From Dactylonectria macrodidyma (Eukaryota; Ascomycota; Sordariomycetes; Hypocreales; Nectriaceae): 64,000 nt of DNA. The notes below the pieces were generated by a model. It ran no database searches. It worked only from the letters and a program-made list of their open reading frames with translations, and had not been told where the DNA came from. Below are positions 9,658 to 23,300 of the stretch, in pieces. Positions within the stretch are counted from its first letter, which is position 1. Each line of letters begins with the position of its first letter. The stretch covers positions 62,001-126,000 of the forward strand of contig JAGMUV010000044.1 in NCBI GenBank assembly GCA_020744425.1, given 5' to 3'. The position numbers and the translations under genes are program-made.

Positions 9658-12600
9658 TTACTGCAGCGCATACCTAACCACCAACCAACCCTTCCTTAGT
9701 TTCTCCTTACCATCTCCGGTGAGCTCCAACTCCCAACTGCCGACTTCCGCTCCGAGATCTGTGTATGACCAGACAGCAGAGCCGCCAAGAGCTGGCTCCG
9801 CGTTCAAAGAATTGGATGTGCCGGTCCCGTCGATGAGATTCAACCCACTCACCCAGCTCCCCTTATTCAGGTACACCCAAACGCTCACCGCCTGCACACG
9901 AGATCCCTTCGCCGAGCCATCCTGCGGACGCGTAAACGCAGGAAGCCGATCCTGCAAATCGCGCAAGCTCATCTTCCTCGGCTCAGAGGCGCTGCCCGAA
10001 GCGGGCTGCTGTGGTGGACTAACGGCCTTTGCCCACTCACCAGCGAAGTCAGCGCGCAGGTCGAACACGGCGAACAAGCCGGAATCCTGACTAGCTGCTT
10101 CGATGCTCTCCACAAAGGCCTTGACAGCACCGGCAGCGGCGGTGCGCAGCCGCTCGCCGCCCTCACGGGATGTGTATCGCACGGTGAAGACGACGTCGCT
10201 GAGCGTGCCGTAGTCCCAGCTACGGAAATGCGTCGGCAGCTCGAGACGCCACTTAGATATCGCCCCGGCGCCCTCAAACGGCACGTACCGTTCGTCGCGG
10301 AAGTTGAGCTCGAAGAGCCCCGAGTCGTTCTGAGCCGACGATACCGCGATGGCAGATATAGGAATGGCGGTCGGGTTGCGGAACCGCGGGTCCGCGCCGT
10401 CGTCTGAGTCGCCGGACGCGCCGCGTGGGTAGTCGGAGCCGGAGGTGGCGACCGAGGAGGTGCGGTATTCCGACTCGAGAAGGCGGGCGGTACAAGAGAT
10501 ACTGGTGTACGGGCCGACAACACACGGGAAGGTCAGGGAGACGGATTTGATTCGGCGCGAGTAGTGGCCTGGGAAGTCCATATCGAAGAGGAGCTCTGGC
10601 AGGACGACTTCGCAGCTGCCTAGTTCCCGGAGGTTGAGGAGTGCGAGAGGAGCGACTTGGCGTAGGGAGATGTTCTTGGTGATTTCGTAGTCGTAGCCGC
10701 GATCGGACTGGTACGCTGTCTCGAGCTGTTTGAGACTGAGGTAGAGTCGCTCAGATGCGAGAAGGCCGTCTCGATTGGCATCCCAGTAACCGAAAGAGAT
10801 AAACGAGGAGTCGGACGGGTCCAGACCTCGCTCGAATTGGTAGGCCCGTTCGGCCTTCTTTGCGAGTTGATATGCGAGTGTGTACGTCTGGTAGTAGAGG
10901 CCTCGGAGGCTGTTCTCCATCCAACTGTAAAGGATATCGTTCGAATACTTGCTCTTGAGGAAATCCAACGTCTCCTTGGCATTGTCAATGACCTGCTGTG
11001 CCTGCGTGATGTCCTGTTCGGCAATGGCCATCTTCTGCTTTTGCACGTTGATTTGCTTGTCAGCGTTTGTAATCTCGTATCCAGCAACGTTGGCTTGGTA
11101 GACTCGCTCCTGGAGCTGGCGAAGGAACGAGGTCATTCTCGCTGCATTTGCTCCTTCGGCGGAGAGATCGTCCACTTTGATCTTCATCTTGCGGGCGGTT
11201 GCTGCCGCAGCATGTGCGAACGATTGCGGTCCCCATTTGGTATTAATACCCATGCCCCATGGTTGAGCAGCAATATCGCTGGTCGGGATCATATCTGTCG
11301 AGCTGTTAGTCCCCCAGCCATCTATCTTTTGGCCGTCACCGCTGAGAGTTTACTTACGAAGATATCCTGACAGGGCTTCGACTTCACCCACCCACGAGTT
11401 ATGGTCCGCGGCCGACTCCGCCTTGTCCATGTCTAACTTTTCAGACCCCACCAATTTATATGACCCGGCCTGTATAAGCGCTTCCATGCGATTTTCTAGC
11501 TCGCTGAAGTCTGTATCCTGGTTCACAATCTTCCCAAGGTCTCCTCCAATCAGGGTGATGAAGTGGCGTAGCCGGTATTGCGGCGCCAGCCGGCTGTTCT
11601 CCAATGCTGCCATGGACCGGTTCGCCTCTTCTAGGTTTAGCTTCTTCATCTCCATCATGAGATTGGCGATTGATGTCTCTTGTTGCCCATGAATTTGAGC
11701 GAGCTGCTCGGAATCGAGCTTCTCTTTCGCCGCCAAAAAAGCACCAGCCGTGCTCTTCAGCTCGTTGCAGAGTTCCAGGGCCTTCTGCATCAAATACGGG
11801 AACCGGTAATTCGGCATTGGGGCATTCAGGTCGCTCAAAACACTTGCGAAGCTGATGCCAGCAGCAGCGGCTTGAACTAGCAAGCCAGGATCCAGAGGCG
11901 GCTCGAAGAGCGGCAGTTGTCTCACAACACCATTAATGTCCTGACAGTGGCGGATCTTGTACAAGCGGTCATCAATCAGATCACGAACAGCAGTGAGTTC
12001 CGGATTGTTAGGAATGCAAAAGTATCGCGATGTGGCAAAGCCGAAGATGTTCGCCAGCACATTCTTCCCGTGGAGTTGGCCAACGGATGCATCGGATTGG
12101 TTGCTGAACGGGAACATGAGCTCCATTTGCGTCACGGCATTGCTGAATCCGTCCCACTGGTTCAGCAGCGACTTGTATGTCTCAACCTTCTTCTTGCCTC
12201 GCCGTGGAATCTTCTGGCCTCGCGGTCCGTACAGGTGAGCTGCTCGGACGTAAAGCTGAATGGCGTAAGGGATAGACTCGAGCGTGTTCTGAGTGAAGTA
12301 CTTATCCCCATAGGCAACTAGGATCTTGATATACTGGATTGCGAACCATTTCATGTAAGCTTGTCGCCGCCCTCGAGCGACTACGTGCGGTGCGAATGGA
12401 TTGTTACGCCATTCATTGATGACGTTGTCTGCTGACACAGGAGTGTTGGGGTCGAGCTGTGCAAACGTCTTCTCGAGCGCACTTTCTGGCAGCACGTTCT
12501 TGAAGGGAGGGAATCTCCACAAGTCACCCGGCAATGGAGCGGCCGATCGGTCTGCGAAAGGGTTGAAGACATAATGGGCCACTTGTAGAGCTTCGTCGAA

Positions 12601-15600
12601 TAGTTGAACGGAGAACAGCTTGTTCATCAGCAGCATCGGCGCGTGCAAGGCAAGCTCCCAGTTATACAGAGCATACGGAGTCTTCAGCTCGTGATAGTCG
12701 GAAGAAGGAGTGGCCTTTACAGAGGGTTCGATGCCACCAAATGGATCTGCTCGATCGGCTGGTGTCTTGATATCTTCCATATATCGGAAGAGACTGTCAA
12801 TGGAAGGCGCCGACGACGAAAGTGCCAGCAGCATCCGCGCATGCGCATGATAGAAATTGTGCTCCGATGAACTACCCGAAGATTTTTCTGAAGGCCCAAA
12901 GAAGCGTGGCTGTTGGGGGTTGGTGAACGAGTAGCCAACATATGGGTTCTTGAAGACGAGGTCTAGGGGTTGGTCCGCCGGTGGCGTTCCAGTCAACTCG
13001 ACGACGTCTTGGTACGAATGAATCTGGCGTTCGGTATTGAGGGGTCTGTACATGAACTCTGTAGTCATTTCTGACTCCAGCTTGAAGGTGCTTGTGCCAG
13101 AACTGTCCCTGACCCAGACGTTGCTACCGTCAAATGCAAAGGAGCCTATCGCCGTCTTGTCGTTCTGGAAAACGCCAACGACGACGCGTGTGAGAGGTTC
13201 CGTTCCCTCTATCATTGGCACGAACTGATAGCCTGAAATCGGCGGAAGAGTTGGAGGGTCCTCGGCGCTGGGGTTGATGGTGGGTATCTTTGCAATCGCA
13301 CTGGTTGTGACCTTCTTCTGAGTCCACTTCCGGTTTCGGTACTCACTCCAGCCCATTTTGAATTCCCAGTAGGAAATCGGAGTGGCCTTTTTCGTCTTCT
13401 TATTTCCCAAATTCACAACGCTCGTTTCCCCATCAGCCTGCTGAGCCGGCAGAGTCTTTTTGGTGATCTGCGGGATGAAAACCAAAAGCCTCCCATTCCA
13501 TACAACGGGCAGAAGGTATGAGCCGGTGCGATAAACGATACCGTTCTTATCCTCCTGTTCGTACGTGGTGATGTCTACCTGCATGGTCTCCCATGGCATC
13601 CAGTTGCGTTCCTTGACCATGTAGACCCGGTAGAAGAAGAAGTACGGGGCGCTCTGCGTCTTCGCAAAGATGTGAACGCGCTCGGGATTCTTTGGAGGGT
13701 CCACAAGCAGACCCAAGACCTCAAGGTTGGCAACTTGGTCAACGGATGCAAGGTAATTCTTGATGCCATCCTGAACTGCTTCCGCGCTGACGTCTTTCTG
13801 GAGTAGCTTCGCTTCGAGAGTCTGGAAGATCTCGCTCTTATCATCACGGAGAGTAGGGTCGAGCCAGTTCTCAGGCCAGAGGAACACCTTTCGGTTTGCC
13901 TCCCACAGCCTGTATTCGTTCATCCAATTCCAGCGGTCTTGGTCTATGTCACTTGGCACGACATTGTACTCCTTTTCAAGGTTCAGGAGACATCGTTGGA
14001 CGTAGAGCTGGACGGTTGAAATCGCCTGTTTGATGCGCGACGTCTGGAGACAGGACCCCATTTGGACATCGATGAGGAAGAACTCGAACAAGCCGTCAGC
14101 GTCAATGACTCCCCACCTTTTGAGCGGTTCCTGAACTAGAAGGTATGCAATGAGAGCATCTCTCTGGTTCCTGCGGAGTCTATCGAACAACGGCTGCGCG
14201 ATCTTCTCCCAAGTGTCAACATCGTAACGAGACCGAACGTTATTTCTGATCGCCTCACTGATGCGGCGAGACTCTTCCCAGAAGTACGAGCGAGTATCGG
14301 CCCATTTGAAAAGCAGCTCTGGGTCTACGGCGACCTTGGTTTGGATCTCTATCAACTTTTGCAGTGTCACAAGCGCTATCTCGTTCTTGAAAGATGCCAG
14401 CGTAAGACCCAGTCGAGAGATCAGCTTGGAAACGATGTCGGCCTTCCAGTTTGTGAGGTTGTGAATCTGATCAGCAAGCTGGGTCGCATCTTTCCGAGTT
14501 TCGATCCACTTGAAGAAATCAATCAACTTGATGGCCATATTCGACAGAGAGTCGCGGAAGGCAGAGTAGTTCGCCAACCGTGTCCATGTAGGAATTTTGA
14601 CGTTGGCGAGCTCGAGGTCGCTGAAGTCGGGACTGTGGCCGATAAAATACTTCAACTCGTCGATGGAAAGATCGAATCCTTTGATGACGAGGCCGACCTT
14701 GAACAGCTTGACGAAAACATCCATTGTCGTCGACGAAGAATTCTCTGGCAGCAATGACGCGGACGGTATGCTTGCTACTGGGGATCGCGCCGTCTTCCAT
14801 TGCAAATTGGAGGCAGGCTGATCTGAGACTACCAATGGATACAGTTGACCGTTCGTCAGCGGGACGAGGTCCGAGAACCAGACGTCGTTCGGATCTTCCT
14901 GACGATTTGACAACCGAATCGGCTTGCCATCGATCACCAGCGGAGCAGGCTCCTCATCGAAGCCGCCGCAAACAAAGGTGAAGGCATCCGTACTGGCCGG
15001 GATGAGATATCCGTTGAACGACGACTCCGAGGACGCCGAGGGCTTATGGATCTCCGCAAGGACCTGCATAGCCGGAGACTCATCATCGCCAATGAAGACC
15101 ACCTGTGTCAGCAGAACGTCCGTGAGCTCTGGCGAAGATATTCCAGCCGGCCCAGACACGGAAGAAACGATCAGTCGTTTCGACAGCTCCTTCCGCAGGA
15201 AAGGCAAGAAACCTCGGAGGAAATATAGCGTCTTCGATCCGGCGGTGCTGTTATCCACAGGCGGAGGGGGTGCCGGCTGCGTTGGGTCCCCTGTTGACGA
15301 CTGAGCCGGGGGCGGCGGAGGAATATCACCAGCGAGAAGCTTCGACTTGGCCTCTCCCTCGTTGCTGAAGATCCCGAACAGGTTCTCGTCGAAAAAGCGG
15401 ATGGGCTGCTTAGCGAGACGATCAATTGCTTCAGACCAACCGCTTTGAGTCGCCAGGGCTTTCGCCGCGGCAGTCTCATCTGCCGTTAGAATCCCCGTGA
15501 TACTGACATTTGCCCTGGGAGGCGTAGTTGTAGCAAGGCTCTGATACTTCAGCTTCGCCGCCAATCCGTCCGGTATTGCCAGGGTGAGGTTTGCAGGGGC

Positions 15601-18600
15601 ATTTGTCGTGTACACATTTGTGCCGTTAAGTATACCGACCACCTTGCTTGCGATTGTTGGGTCAAAGATCAAGGACACTTTGGCCGTCAGAATGTCCGCG
15701 GTAAGCGACGGCAGATCAGCCTCCTCGACGTCAGCATTTTCCGTTTCGATGTCTTTGAGACCATCCAGCATCGTCTTTGTCGCCTTGAGGACCGTCGGCA
15801 GCGTAGGTCCAATAGGACGTAGAGGATCGTTGGTACCCAGAATGAGATAGTTCATCTGCGAGAGCGTAAACCCGTGGTCCTGGATTTGCTGCCATAGCTT
15901 TAGAATGTCCAAGGTCGATTGCGCATTTGAGAATGCGTCGCCGCATAGGTCTATGATCTGAGGGACAAGGGGAAGCTTGATTCGTAACATGCGCGCAAGG
16001 ACCGTGTACGAATACAGCTTCGATATGTTCTCCAAGGTCAAATCGTCCTCAACCTTTGAGTATGTAATGATTGCCGACAGATCATCGGCTTTGGCCTTGA
16101 GCGCCGCACGTAGTACCGGAAGATGTCCCGAGATGGTCGTTGGGTTAGTCAAAAAGTTACCATCATCGTCAGGTTTGAACACGTCGTCAATCGCATATAC
16201 ACTGTGGATCAAGAACAACTTGCTGTATAAGGAGGGGTTGCCCTCTACTGATATGGTGGTCCACAGGGTCAGCAGTTGCATCAGATCGACACCGGTGAGA
16301 CTGATAATCTCTTTTATAGCAACGAGCTGATCGAGGAACTCAGGCGTGATCTCTAGTGGCGAACCGGGCCCAGCAACATCGCAGCAGTCCTCATCTTCCT
16401 CTGGGGTACATGGCCCATTGCAGTTGCATTTCTGTTTGCGAACCGCGCAAGAACACGTCGGGCACGGCTTGTCGATGATCTGACCCCAGTCCGTGATCGA
16501 CTCTGAGCCGGACGAATCGCCTGGATCATCCACGCTGCTATCTGGAGGAGGTGCTAAGCCTTCAAGTGCTCGATCAACCTCGTTGATGGTCCACCCGAGT
16601 TTCCGCCACAGGCGAAGAAATGCTTGTGCGCGATCCCATTCCGTACACGTGAGGCTGGATCCGTCGAGATGTTTCAAGCGAACGCCGTCAATATTGCATG
16701 TCTCGGTGGCTGCAAGGTAATGAATGAGTTTTGGCTCGACGGCTTCCGTCGTAGAGCTGCTCGTTGGGACCGTCTCCGGCCACGCGAGCAAGCTGGAGTC
16801 TTCCGTCACGTAAGCCACGATCTGGTTGACATTCAAGTCGCTTGGTTTGTCAAACTTTACCACGCTAGGACTTAGGACAAGGAGTAGTTTCCCTTGGTGA
16901 GAATCCATCAACTTATATTGGGATGCGTCTAGCACGGTCCCATCAGCAGCCACGGAACCGATGACGATATCATTCTTCTTGATCAAGCCGGAGCGGTCAA
17001 GATCGCCGATATGCTCAATCTTCGCTCCTGTCGCCCATGGGTCGAATTTGACTTTGGGTGCGGCGACAGCAAGTCTAATTCTGGGGACCTCAGGATCCGG
17101 CGGCGGCGGTGGTGTATATTCGACAACCGGACCTTCAACTGGAAGGCGAGGGCCGTCCCCTGATTCTAGGACGATCAACTGGCCAAGTGGTTCAAACCAA
17201 GCCTTCAGCCAGCAGAATATCTCCTTCTTGCTCAGAGACAGACCACAGGGCACGTCGGTTACGCCTTGACGCCTCGCCCATGGTTGCCAGTTGAGCAGAA
17301 ACTTCACCAGTGCACCCCATTTGTGCCATGGATCTCGAGCTTTGGGTTTGACAAGAGTAGCCAGATACTTGTAACTAAAGTGAATGCTGTCCAGGATGAC
17401 CTTGTCCCGGCCGGTTGGGAAATTGGGGTTGATGTAGCGAGTCTTTACCAGGTCCACCAGGTCCACGTAAGAGATCTGAGCCCGGGGGAGGAACTGCTTC
17501 TTGACGAAACGAAGCCCGAGCGCCGTTGCTTCCGTGGTGTCCAGGAGCTCTTGGCGAGTATCGTAGCCCCAATATTCCCATGCCGTCTTGCGATTGATGT
17601 CTTTATGGTATTCCTCATCCAGGAACTCTCGCTTCTTCTTGAGTTCCCAGAAGCCCTTGGCCCAAAAGTGTTGTTTCGTGATCGCGATGTACTCTAACGG
17701 CGTCATTAGGAAGAATTCGCATGTTGCAGCCCGGCGTATGGTGATTTCGTGCTGCGCGCGGAATGCGATCCCATCCGCTTGGGACGTACCCGAATGTGAG
17801 CGGTATGAGGGTGGGAAATATCGAAGCAACTCATAACGCGACGTCCCGATATTCTCTAAGAAAATGCGAGCCTCATCTAAAGCCTGATGGTATGGAGCAT
17901 TCACAATCGGATATACGGCTGTGTTGAGAATGCAATACGCGTTGTAGTTCGTATGCTGCGGCATAGATAGGAGCTCGCTCGTAGTCTCATCTTCCACATT
18001 GAAAACGTCAATAGTGGCTCGCTTGGGATCATGGCCATCCCGCTCATACTTCCTCTGGTGGACAACGAAAGACTCCATCACTTCATTTGCCAAATCGATA
18101 TAGGGAAGAACAGTGTTGGTGTTCTCGCAGGTCAATTCGATGCATCCTAAGTCTGGTCGGCGAGCGAACAGCTTTTCTAAGGTGGTCCCTGCAATACCCT
18201 CCTCCCCGGAATTCTTCCACTTGGTCTTGTCCCAGTGCAAATTGTTGTTTCGGAGGAACTCGAGCAGTTCTACGAAATATGCAGCTGGGCTGTTGATGGA
18301 GTTGCAGTCGCTGCATTCGCAGTAGTCCAGGCTGCCGAACATTGCAGCCAAATCCACCGTCGGCTTAGGCTTCTTAGACGCATCATTCCCGCCGTGGCCG
18401 TGAGAGATGGTACTGTTGAATTGTGTTTGAAGCATCTGCGTCCTATCCTCCATGGTGGAGACGCCATCCAGAGCGGCGATGCCTGTACCTCGGACGGTTT
18501 GCAGCATTGTCGTGAGAGCATGGTCGTTTTGGATCCGACTGTTGACGGCGTTCTCATGAATTTGCTTAGCAATCTCAGGAGTCACATTCTCTTCAGCATT

Positions 18601-19398
18601 CATTTGGCGGATGAATTGCGACTGGGGGATTGAGCTGATGTGAAACGCCGATGAGAAGCCAGCCTTCAAGACAGGTCCAATTGCCTCGGGTGCCGTAGTG
18701 AGTGCCTGCACTCTCTGAATGGATTGGAGACTTTGGACAACCGGCTTTTGCTGATCGGCACTGATGCCCTTGAATGACTCCGGATTTTGTGAAGCCCGAA
18801 GGAGAGAATCCTTTCGGATATTGAATGTTGGTGGTTGATTGGCGAGGAAGGCAGTAGCACCGTCTCGGATGCTCTCGTCCAAGAATGGGCCAGCCTCATC
18901 GTCAGCAATCATGCGACGAAGAACGGCAGTTGGTTCAGCCCCGAATAGCCTGCGCCGGAATGAGAGTGCTTCTCTCTGTGCTGCAGATTTAGACGTCTCC
19001 CGCGGGCCTGCAGCCAAGGACTTGGGAGCGATGCTAGTATTCGGGCCATGGCCGTCGATCTGCGGCTCTCTCTCCGTTTGAGGATGCTCCTGCGAAAGGG
19101 TCGCCAATTCTGTAAGATCCGCCTGGCTATTGTCCAATGCAACGTCCTGTAGACTGCTCGCGTCACCAGTTTTGTTGAGCAGTCCGGTCACAATGCTGGG
19201 ATGCGATGCATAGAACCGCGCCAGAGAATGAATGAGGCGTGCTCGGTGGAGAATGGGTTGGGCAAGCTGGGCACTCAGCTTCACCTGGGCCTTTGTAAAA
19301 TCTCCGTCCTCTTCCTTAAGCGCTTCTATTATCGGGGCTGCCTTGTCATTTCCAAGCTGGCTGTTAAGCAAAGCTTCGCTCGCTGCCAGAGAAGCCAT
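9658..19398 (-). CDS. TcA-like subunit of an insecticidal toxin complex (pore/translocation subunit)
   Basis: Very large protein of about 3225 aa in two exons (11358-19398 and 9658-11294, reverse), joined by a 63-bp intron at 11295-11357 with GTAAGT, a CTAAC branch site and CAG. The first in-frame ATG is at 19398; upstream codons begin only with TTG. A VRP1-type block, YCECSDCNSINSPAAY, lies at about 358-373. The last 750 residues match the TcB-binding/C-terminal part of TcA: LYGPRG near 2470, coiled segments, FGYWD and the conserved LPELLFDMDFPGHY block in exon 2. TcA pentamers form the injection pore of bacterial Tc toxins. At about 3225 aa it exceeds the usual 2300-2500 aa, with extra proline-rich inserts (near 750 and 1370) and a Cys-rich insert (978-1008). 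The frame is intact. It faces the TcB-TcC gene. Bacterial ancestry is inferred. Confidence 0.9.
11295..11357 (-). other. Spliceosomal intron in the TcA-like gene
   Basis: On the reverse strand it begins GTAAGTAAAC, has ACTAAC 17 bases before the end, and closes with CGACAG. It sits in phase 1 after codon 2680. Reading through gives a stop at once, while splicing restores a frame that continues the TcA family alignment. The intron thus makes the gene depend on eukaryotic expression. Confidence 0.9.
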
Positions 19399-20384
19399 AC
19401 CGAAGGATACTCTGGTGGCATGCGTCACGCAGGGCAAACAGATCTGGCAAAGAAATATGACGATAGGGGTTTGAACTGGTCGGGAGCAACTTTAGGGCTG
19501 CCCCATCCTGCAACTACTTTTAGCCTAGATAAGTCTGCGCTATGGTGGCTGCCATGTAAGCCGGCACCATGTACATGTCGCTCTCTCCAGCTAGGTTAGC
19601 GAGAGTGGAATGCCGCACTCCAACGGCTTGCAGCTAGTTGAGTAGCTTCAAAACTGAATGTGACAGGGCCGATCATTGGCCAGCCCGAAGGCGGATCTCG
19701 ACCCATTACGCTGACAATGGACAGCTAGGACTATATTCTTAATCTGGTGGCGCCCGGAGCTGTGCCTCGATGAGTCAAAACGACCGTAGCTGAGAACAAT
19801 GTGCAAATGCAATTGACGCAGTGCTTCCTCTGAAAGGTAACCAGAGCGAAGCTGCACTCTGCACATTCGCGTGCAAGCCACGGGATTGGACGAATGAGAC
19901 ACAGCCGTCACAGCCATGTGGACATGAAGTGAGCACAATGGCGTCGAGCTGAAACGCTCAGCCGTCGAGCTGAAAACTTAGCCGTTGATTTTACAGCCAT
20001 GTGATCATGACGTAAGCACAATGACGTGAAGCCGTTGCGTCCTCCAGTCCGATGCGGCCCACCGCAACCCCATAGGTGCAATGGTGACTGTCCAGGGCAA
20101 ACCAGTTGAGCAATACTAGCTTCAGGCGATTGGATGTCGCATCGTCGCAAGCCATATGCTACTGGTTGACCAGCTTTCATTTCAGCTCCAGGCTCCGATG
20201 AAACATATCCTGCTAGTGCACAAGACGATTGCCCAATCCACCAGATATTCGGTCTGGGGTAAGTTAGTCATTGAGCTACTATATCCTCGTGGCCGAGAGT
20301 GGTCGTACCGGCCGGCAGCGGACAGCAACGCTTGAACAGAAAGGCAAGCATTGCTTCTATGCTTCACGACTGCCTTGGTTCAGA
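19399..20384. promoter_or_regulatory. Divergent promoter region of the two Tc-like genes
   Basis: About 986 bases between the two start codons, the only space from which both toxin genes can be driven. CCAAT boxes are found at 19675-19679 (reverse, facing the TcA-like gene) and 20233-20237 (forward, facing TcB-TcC). Two sets of repeats lie near the middle (listed separately). No convincing gene is inside. The outer parts may be 5' untranslated regions or hold unseen leader introns. Confidence 0.55.
19910..20027. repeat. Nested direct repeats in the Tc divergent promoter
   Basis: A 35-bp unit starting ACAGCCATGTG occurs at 19910-19944 and 19993-20027 with 30 of 35 bases identical; the shared core is AGCACAATG. 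Between them a shorter unit, GTCGAGCTGAAA...AGCC, is repeated back to back at 19943-19963 and 19964-19983. The arrangement is typical of repeated regulator binding sites, but the factor is unknown. Confidence 0.75.
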
Positions 20385-23300
20385 ATGGCTGAGATTGGCG
20401 GCTCACAGAAACCCGGTCCCGACGCTGGTGCGGCTGCAGGAGATCAAAAGGGCTCAGTGTCGCTCCCAACACTGTCCTTGCCGAAGGGAGGAGGAGCACT
20501 GCGTGGAATCGACGAAAAGTTTACGACGAACGGGGCAACGGGTTCCGCAGGTCTCACCGTCTCCATCAACTCGAGTCCGAGCAGGTCAGGGTTCCATCCG
20601 CAACTGTCTCTTACCTATGACTCTGGAAGCGGCAACGGACCGTTCGGACTTGGATGGAGCTTGAGTTTGCCGTCGATTACAAGAAAAACGTCCAAAGGGC
20701 TGCCCAGATATGATGATTCCAATGAATCTGATATATTCGTGCTTTCAGGCTCCGAAGACCTTGTATCACTCTACAGAACCGACTCGAGCGGAAATGTGTT
20801 GACTGATGAGTCTGGGCATGGAGTCGTGGATGAGATCCAGCGAGACGGCTTCGTAGTTCGTCGCTATGCACCCAGAATCGAGGGTGGGTTTGCTCGGATA
20901 GAAAAATGGACCAACCTCGGCGACGGGATGGTTCATTGGAGAACGATTACCGGCGAAAATGTCACCACGCTGTACGGGGCGGATAGCAACTCAAGAATTG
21001 CCGACTCGGCATCTGGAAACGTGTTCTCATGGCTGTTGTGCCAGAGCTTTGACGACAAAGGAAACGCCATGAAGTACACATATAAGAGCGAAGACTCTGA
21101 GAATGTGAACATCCAGCAAGCAAATGAACTACACAGGACAGAGCAGATACGAAGCGTCAATCGCTACATCAAGAACATCAAATATGGGAACAGGCATCCA
21201 AATCGCGATGCAGACTGGAATTTGATCAGTCCTGCCGCACTTCCCGAGGCCGACTGGATGTTTGAAATTGTCTTCGATTATGGAGAGCACGATGCGGTAG
21301 ACCCAAAACCTTCAGATACCGGTACCTGGGATTGCAGGCAAGATGCATTTTCCGTGTGCCGCTCGAGATTTGAAATTCGGACTTATCGGCTATGCAAGCG
21401 TGTTCTGGTGTTTCATCATTTCCCTGAAGAACTCGGGCGTGACGACTATCTGGTACAGTCATTGGATATCGGGTATGACGAGAATCGGGTTGCATCTTTG
21501 GCCACATCTTTCACGCATTGCGGTTATGTGGTACCACCTACCAGCAGCCCAAGCGGCTCGTACATACGAAGGACCTTGGCGCCTTTCACTCTGGAGTACA
21601 GCCGTTGCCCGAGTCCAGAAGACCTTGCAAAGCTTCCTCTCCAAGACTTCAGCTCGGAAGACCTAGAGAATATACCAGCCGGCGTGAGCGGAGAACGAAT
21701 AAACTGGACTGATCTCAATGGGGAAGGGCTTCCAGGCGTTCTCTTCCAGAATGATGGCAGTTGGTACTATAAGCGCAATACGAGCGCCAACAACCTGGAC
21801 CCGGCGAGTGGAAGCGTCATTCCAAAACCGCGTCTTGGTGCTCTAGAAGAACTCTTGACGATCCCGGGACTTTCTAGCCATGACGTACTGCGCATGGAGG
21901 ATCTGTCTTCCTCGGGTCAGCTGGATGCGGTGCTTCTGAGTGGACCGGCCAAAGGGTTTTGGAAGCGAACAGTCTCTCGCGACTGGCACGACTTTCAGTA
22001 CTTTGCATCTGTGCCAAGCAGTGCCGAACTATCGGACGATAAGAATATGCGACTTATTGACCTCACTGGGGATGGCATTGCGGATATCCTAGTGACGGAC
22101 AGCGAAGGCCTTACCTGGTATCCTGGGCTGGGAGAAGGGGGTTACGGACCATCCCAATATGTCCGTCACGTTTTGGACGAGGAGAAAGGTCCGAAGCTCG
22201 TCTTTTCGGACGCAGATCAATCCATCTATCTTGCCGACATGACTGGCGACGGGCTTACGGATCTTGTGAGGATCCGCAACAGCGAAGTCTGTTACTGGCA
22301 CAATCTTGGTTACGGCCGGTTTGGACCAAAAATATGCGTGGATAGCGTCCCTGCGTTTGACCATGATGATCGTTTTCAGCCGCGCAGCGTACACTTGGCC
22401 GATATTGACGGGACTGGTACGACTGACATTGTCTATGCCGGGGCCGATGGCATTGACATCTACGCCAACCAGTCCGGGAACAGTTTTGCAAATCGAGTGC
22501 GACTCGAGGCGCAGGCGCCGGAAGTGGCAGACTCTAGTGTCTCTGTAGTCGACATTCTAGGGAACGGGACAGCGTGTCTTGTGCTGTCATCTTCACTCCC
22601 CCATAACACGTATCGGTCACTGCAGTACGTCGATTTGATGCAGGGACAGAAGCCATACCTGCTGACCCGAGCTGTCAACAACATGGGGTCCGAGACTCGC
22701 ATTCGCTATGCCCCATCGACAAGGTATTATCTGGACGACTTGGACAAAGGACGCCAATGTCAGAGTATCCTGCACTTTCCAATCCAATGCGTTGAGCGGG
22801 TCGAGGTGTACGATTGGGTTCGCCGGACTAGATTCACAAGTCGCTACGCATTCCATGACGGCTACTACGATGGGGTTGAAAGAGAATTCCATGGATTTGG
22901 TATGATGGAGCAGTGGGACACGGAAGAACTCGATATTACACCAGGTGACCCAACCAGTCTCGACCTGGAGACTACTCCTATCAATCTGGATGCAGCCTCC
23001 TACATCCCTCCAATATACACGAAGACCTGGCTCCACACAGGCGCTCCTCCTGGCGATGAGAGCGTCTTGCCCACGCGCTCAAGCGAGTACTACCACGCTA
23101 GCGCCTCAGCAGAGCTTGACGTGAGTGTCATGGCCTTTGACAAATCGCTGGGCAGTGAAGAATTCAGACAGGCATACAGAGCTCTTAAAGGCTCCGCTCT
23201 ACGCAGCGAGGTCTACTCTTTGGACCCCAATCTCCCGCTATCCGACGTTCCCCGGTTGATCTCAGAGAAGAACTACACGGTAAACTTGATCCAAGCTCAA

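Noticed and set aside
10837..11370. 177-codon frame opposite the TcA-like gene
   Set aside because: It lies wholly antisense to the conserved TcA C-terminal region and has no family features; a shadow frame.
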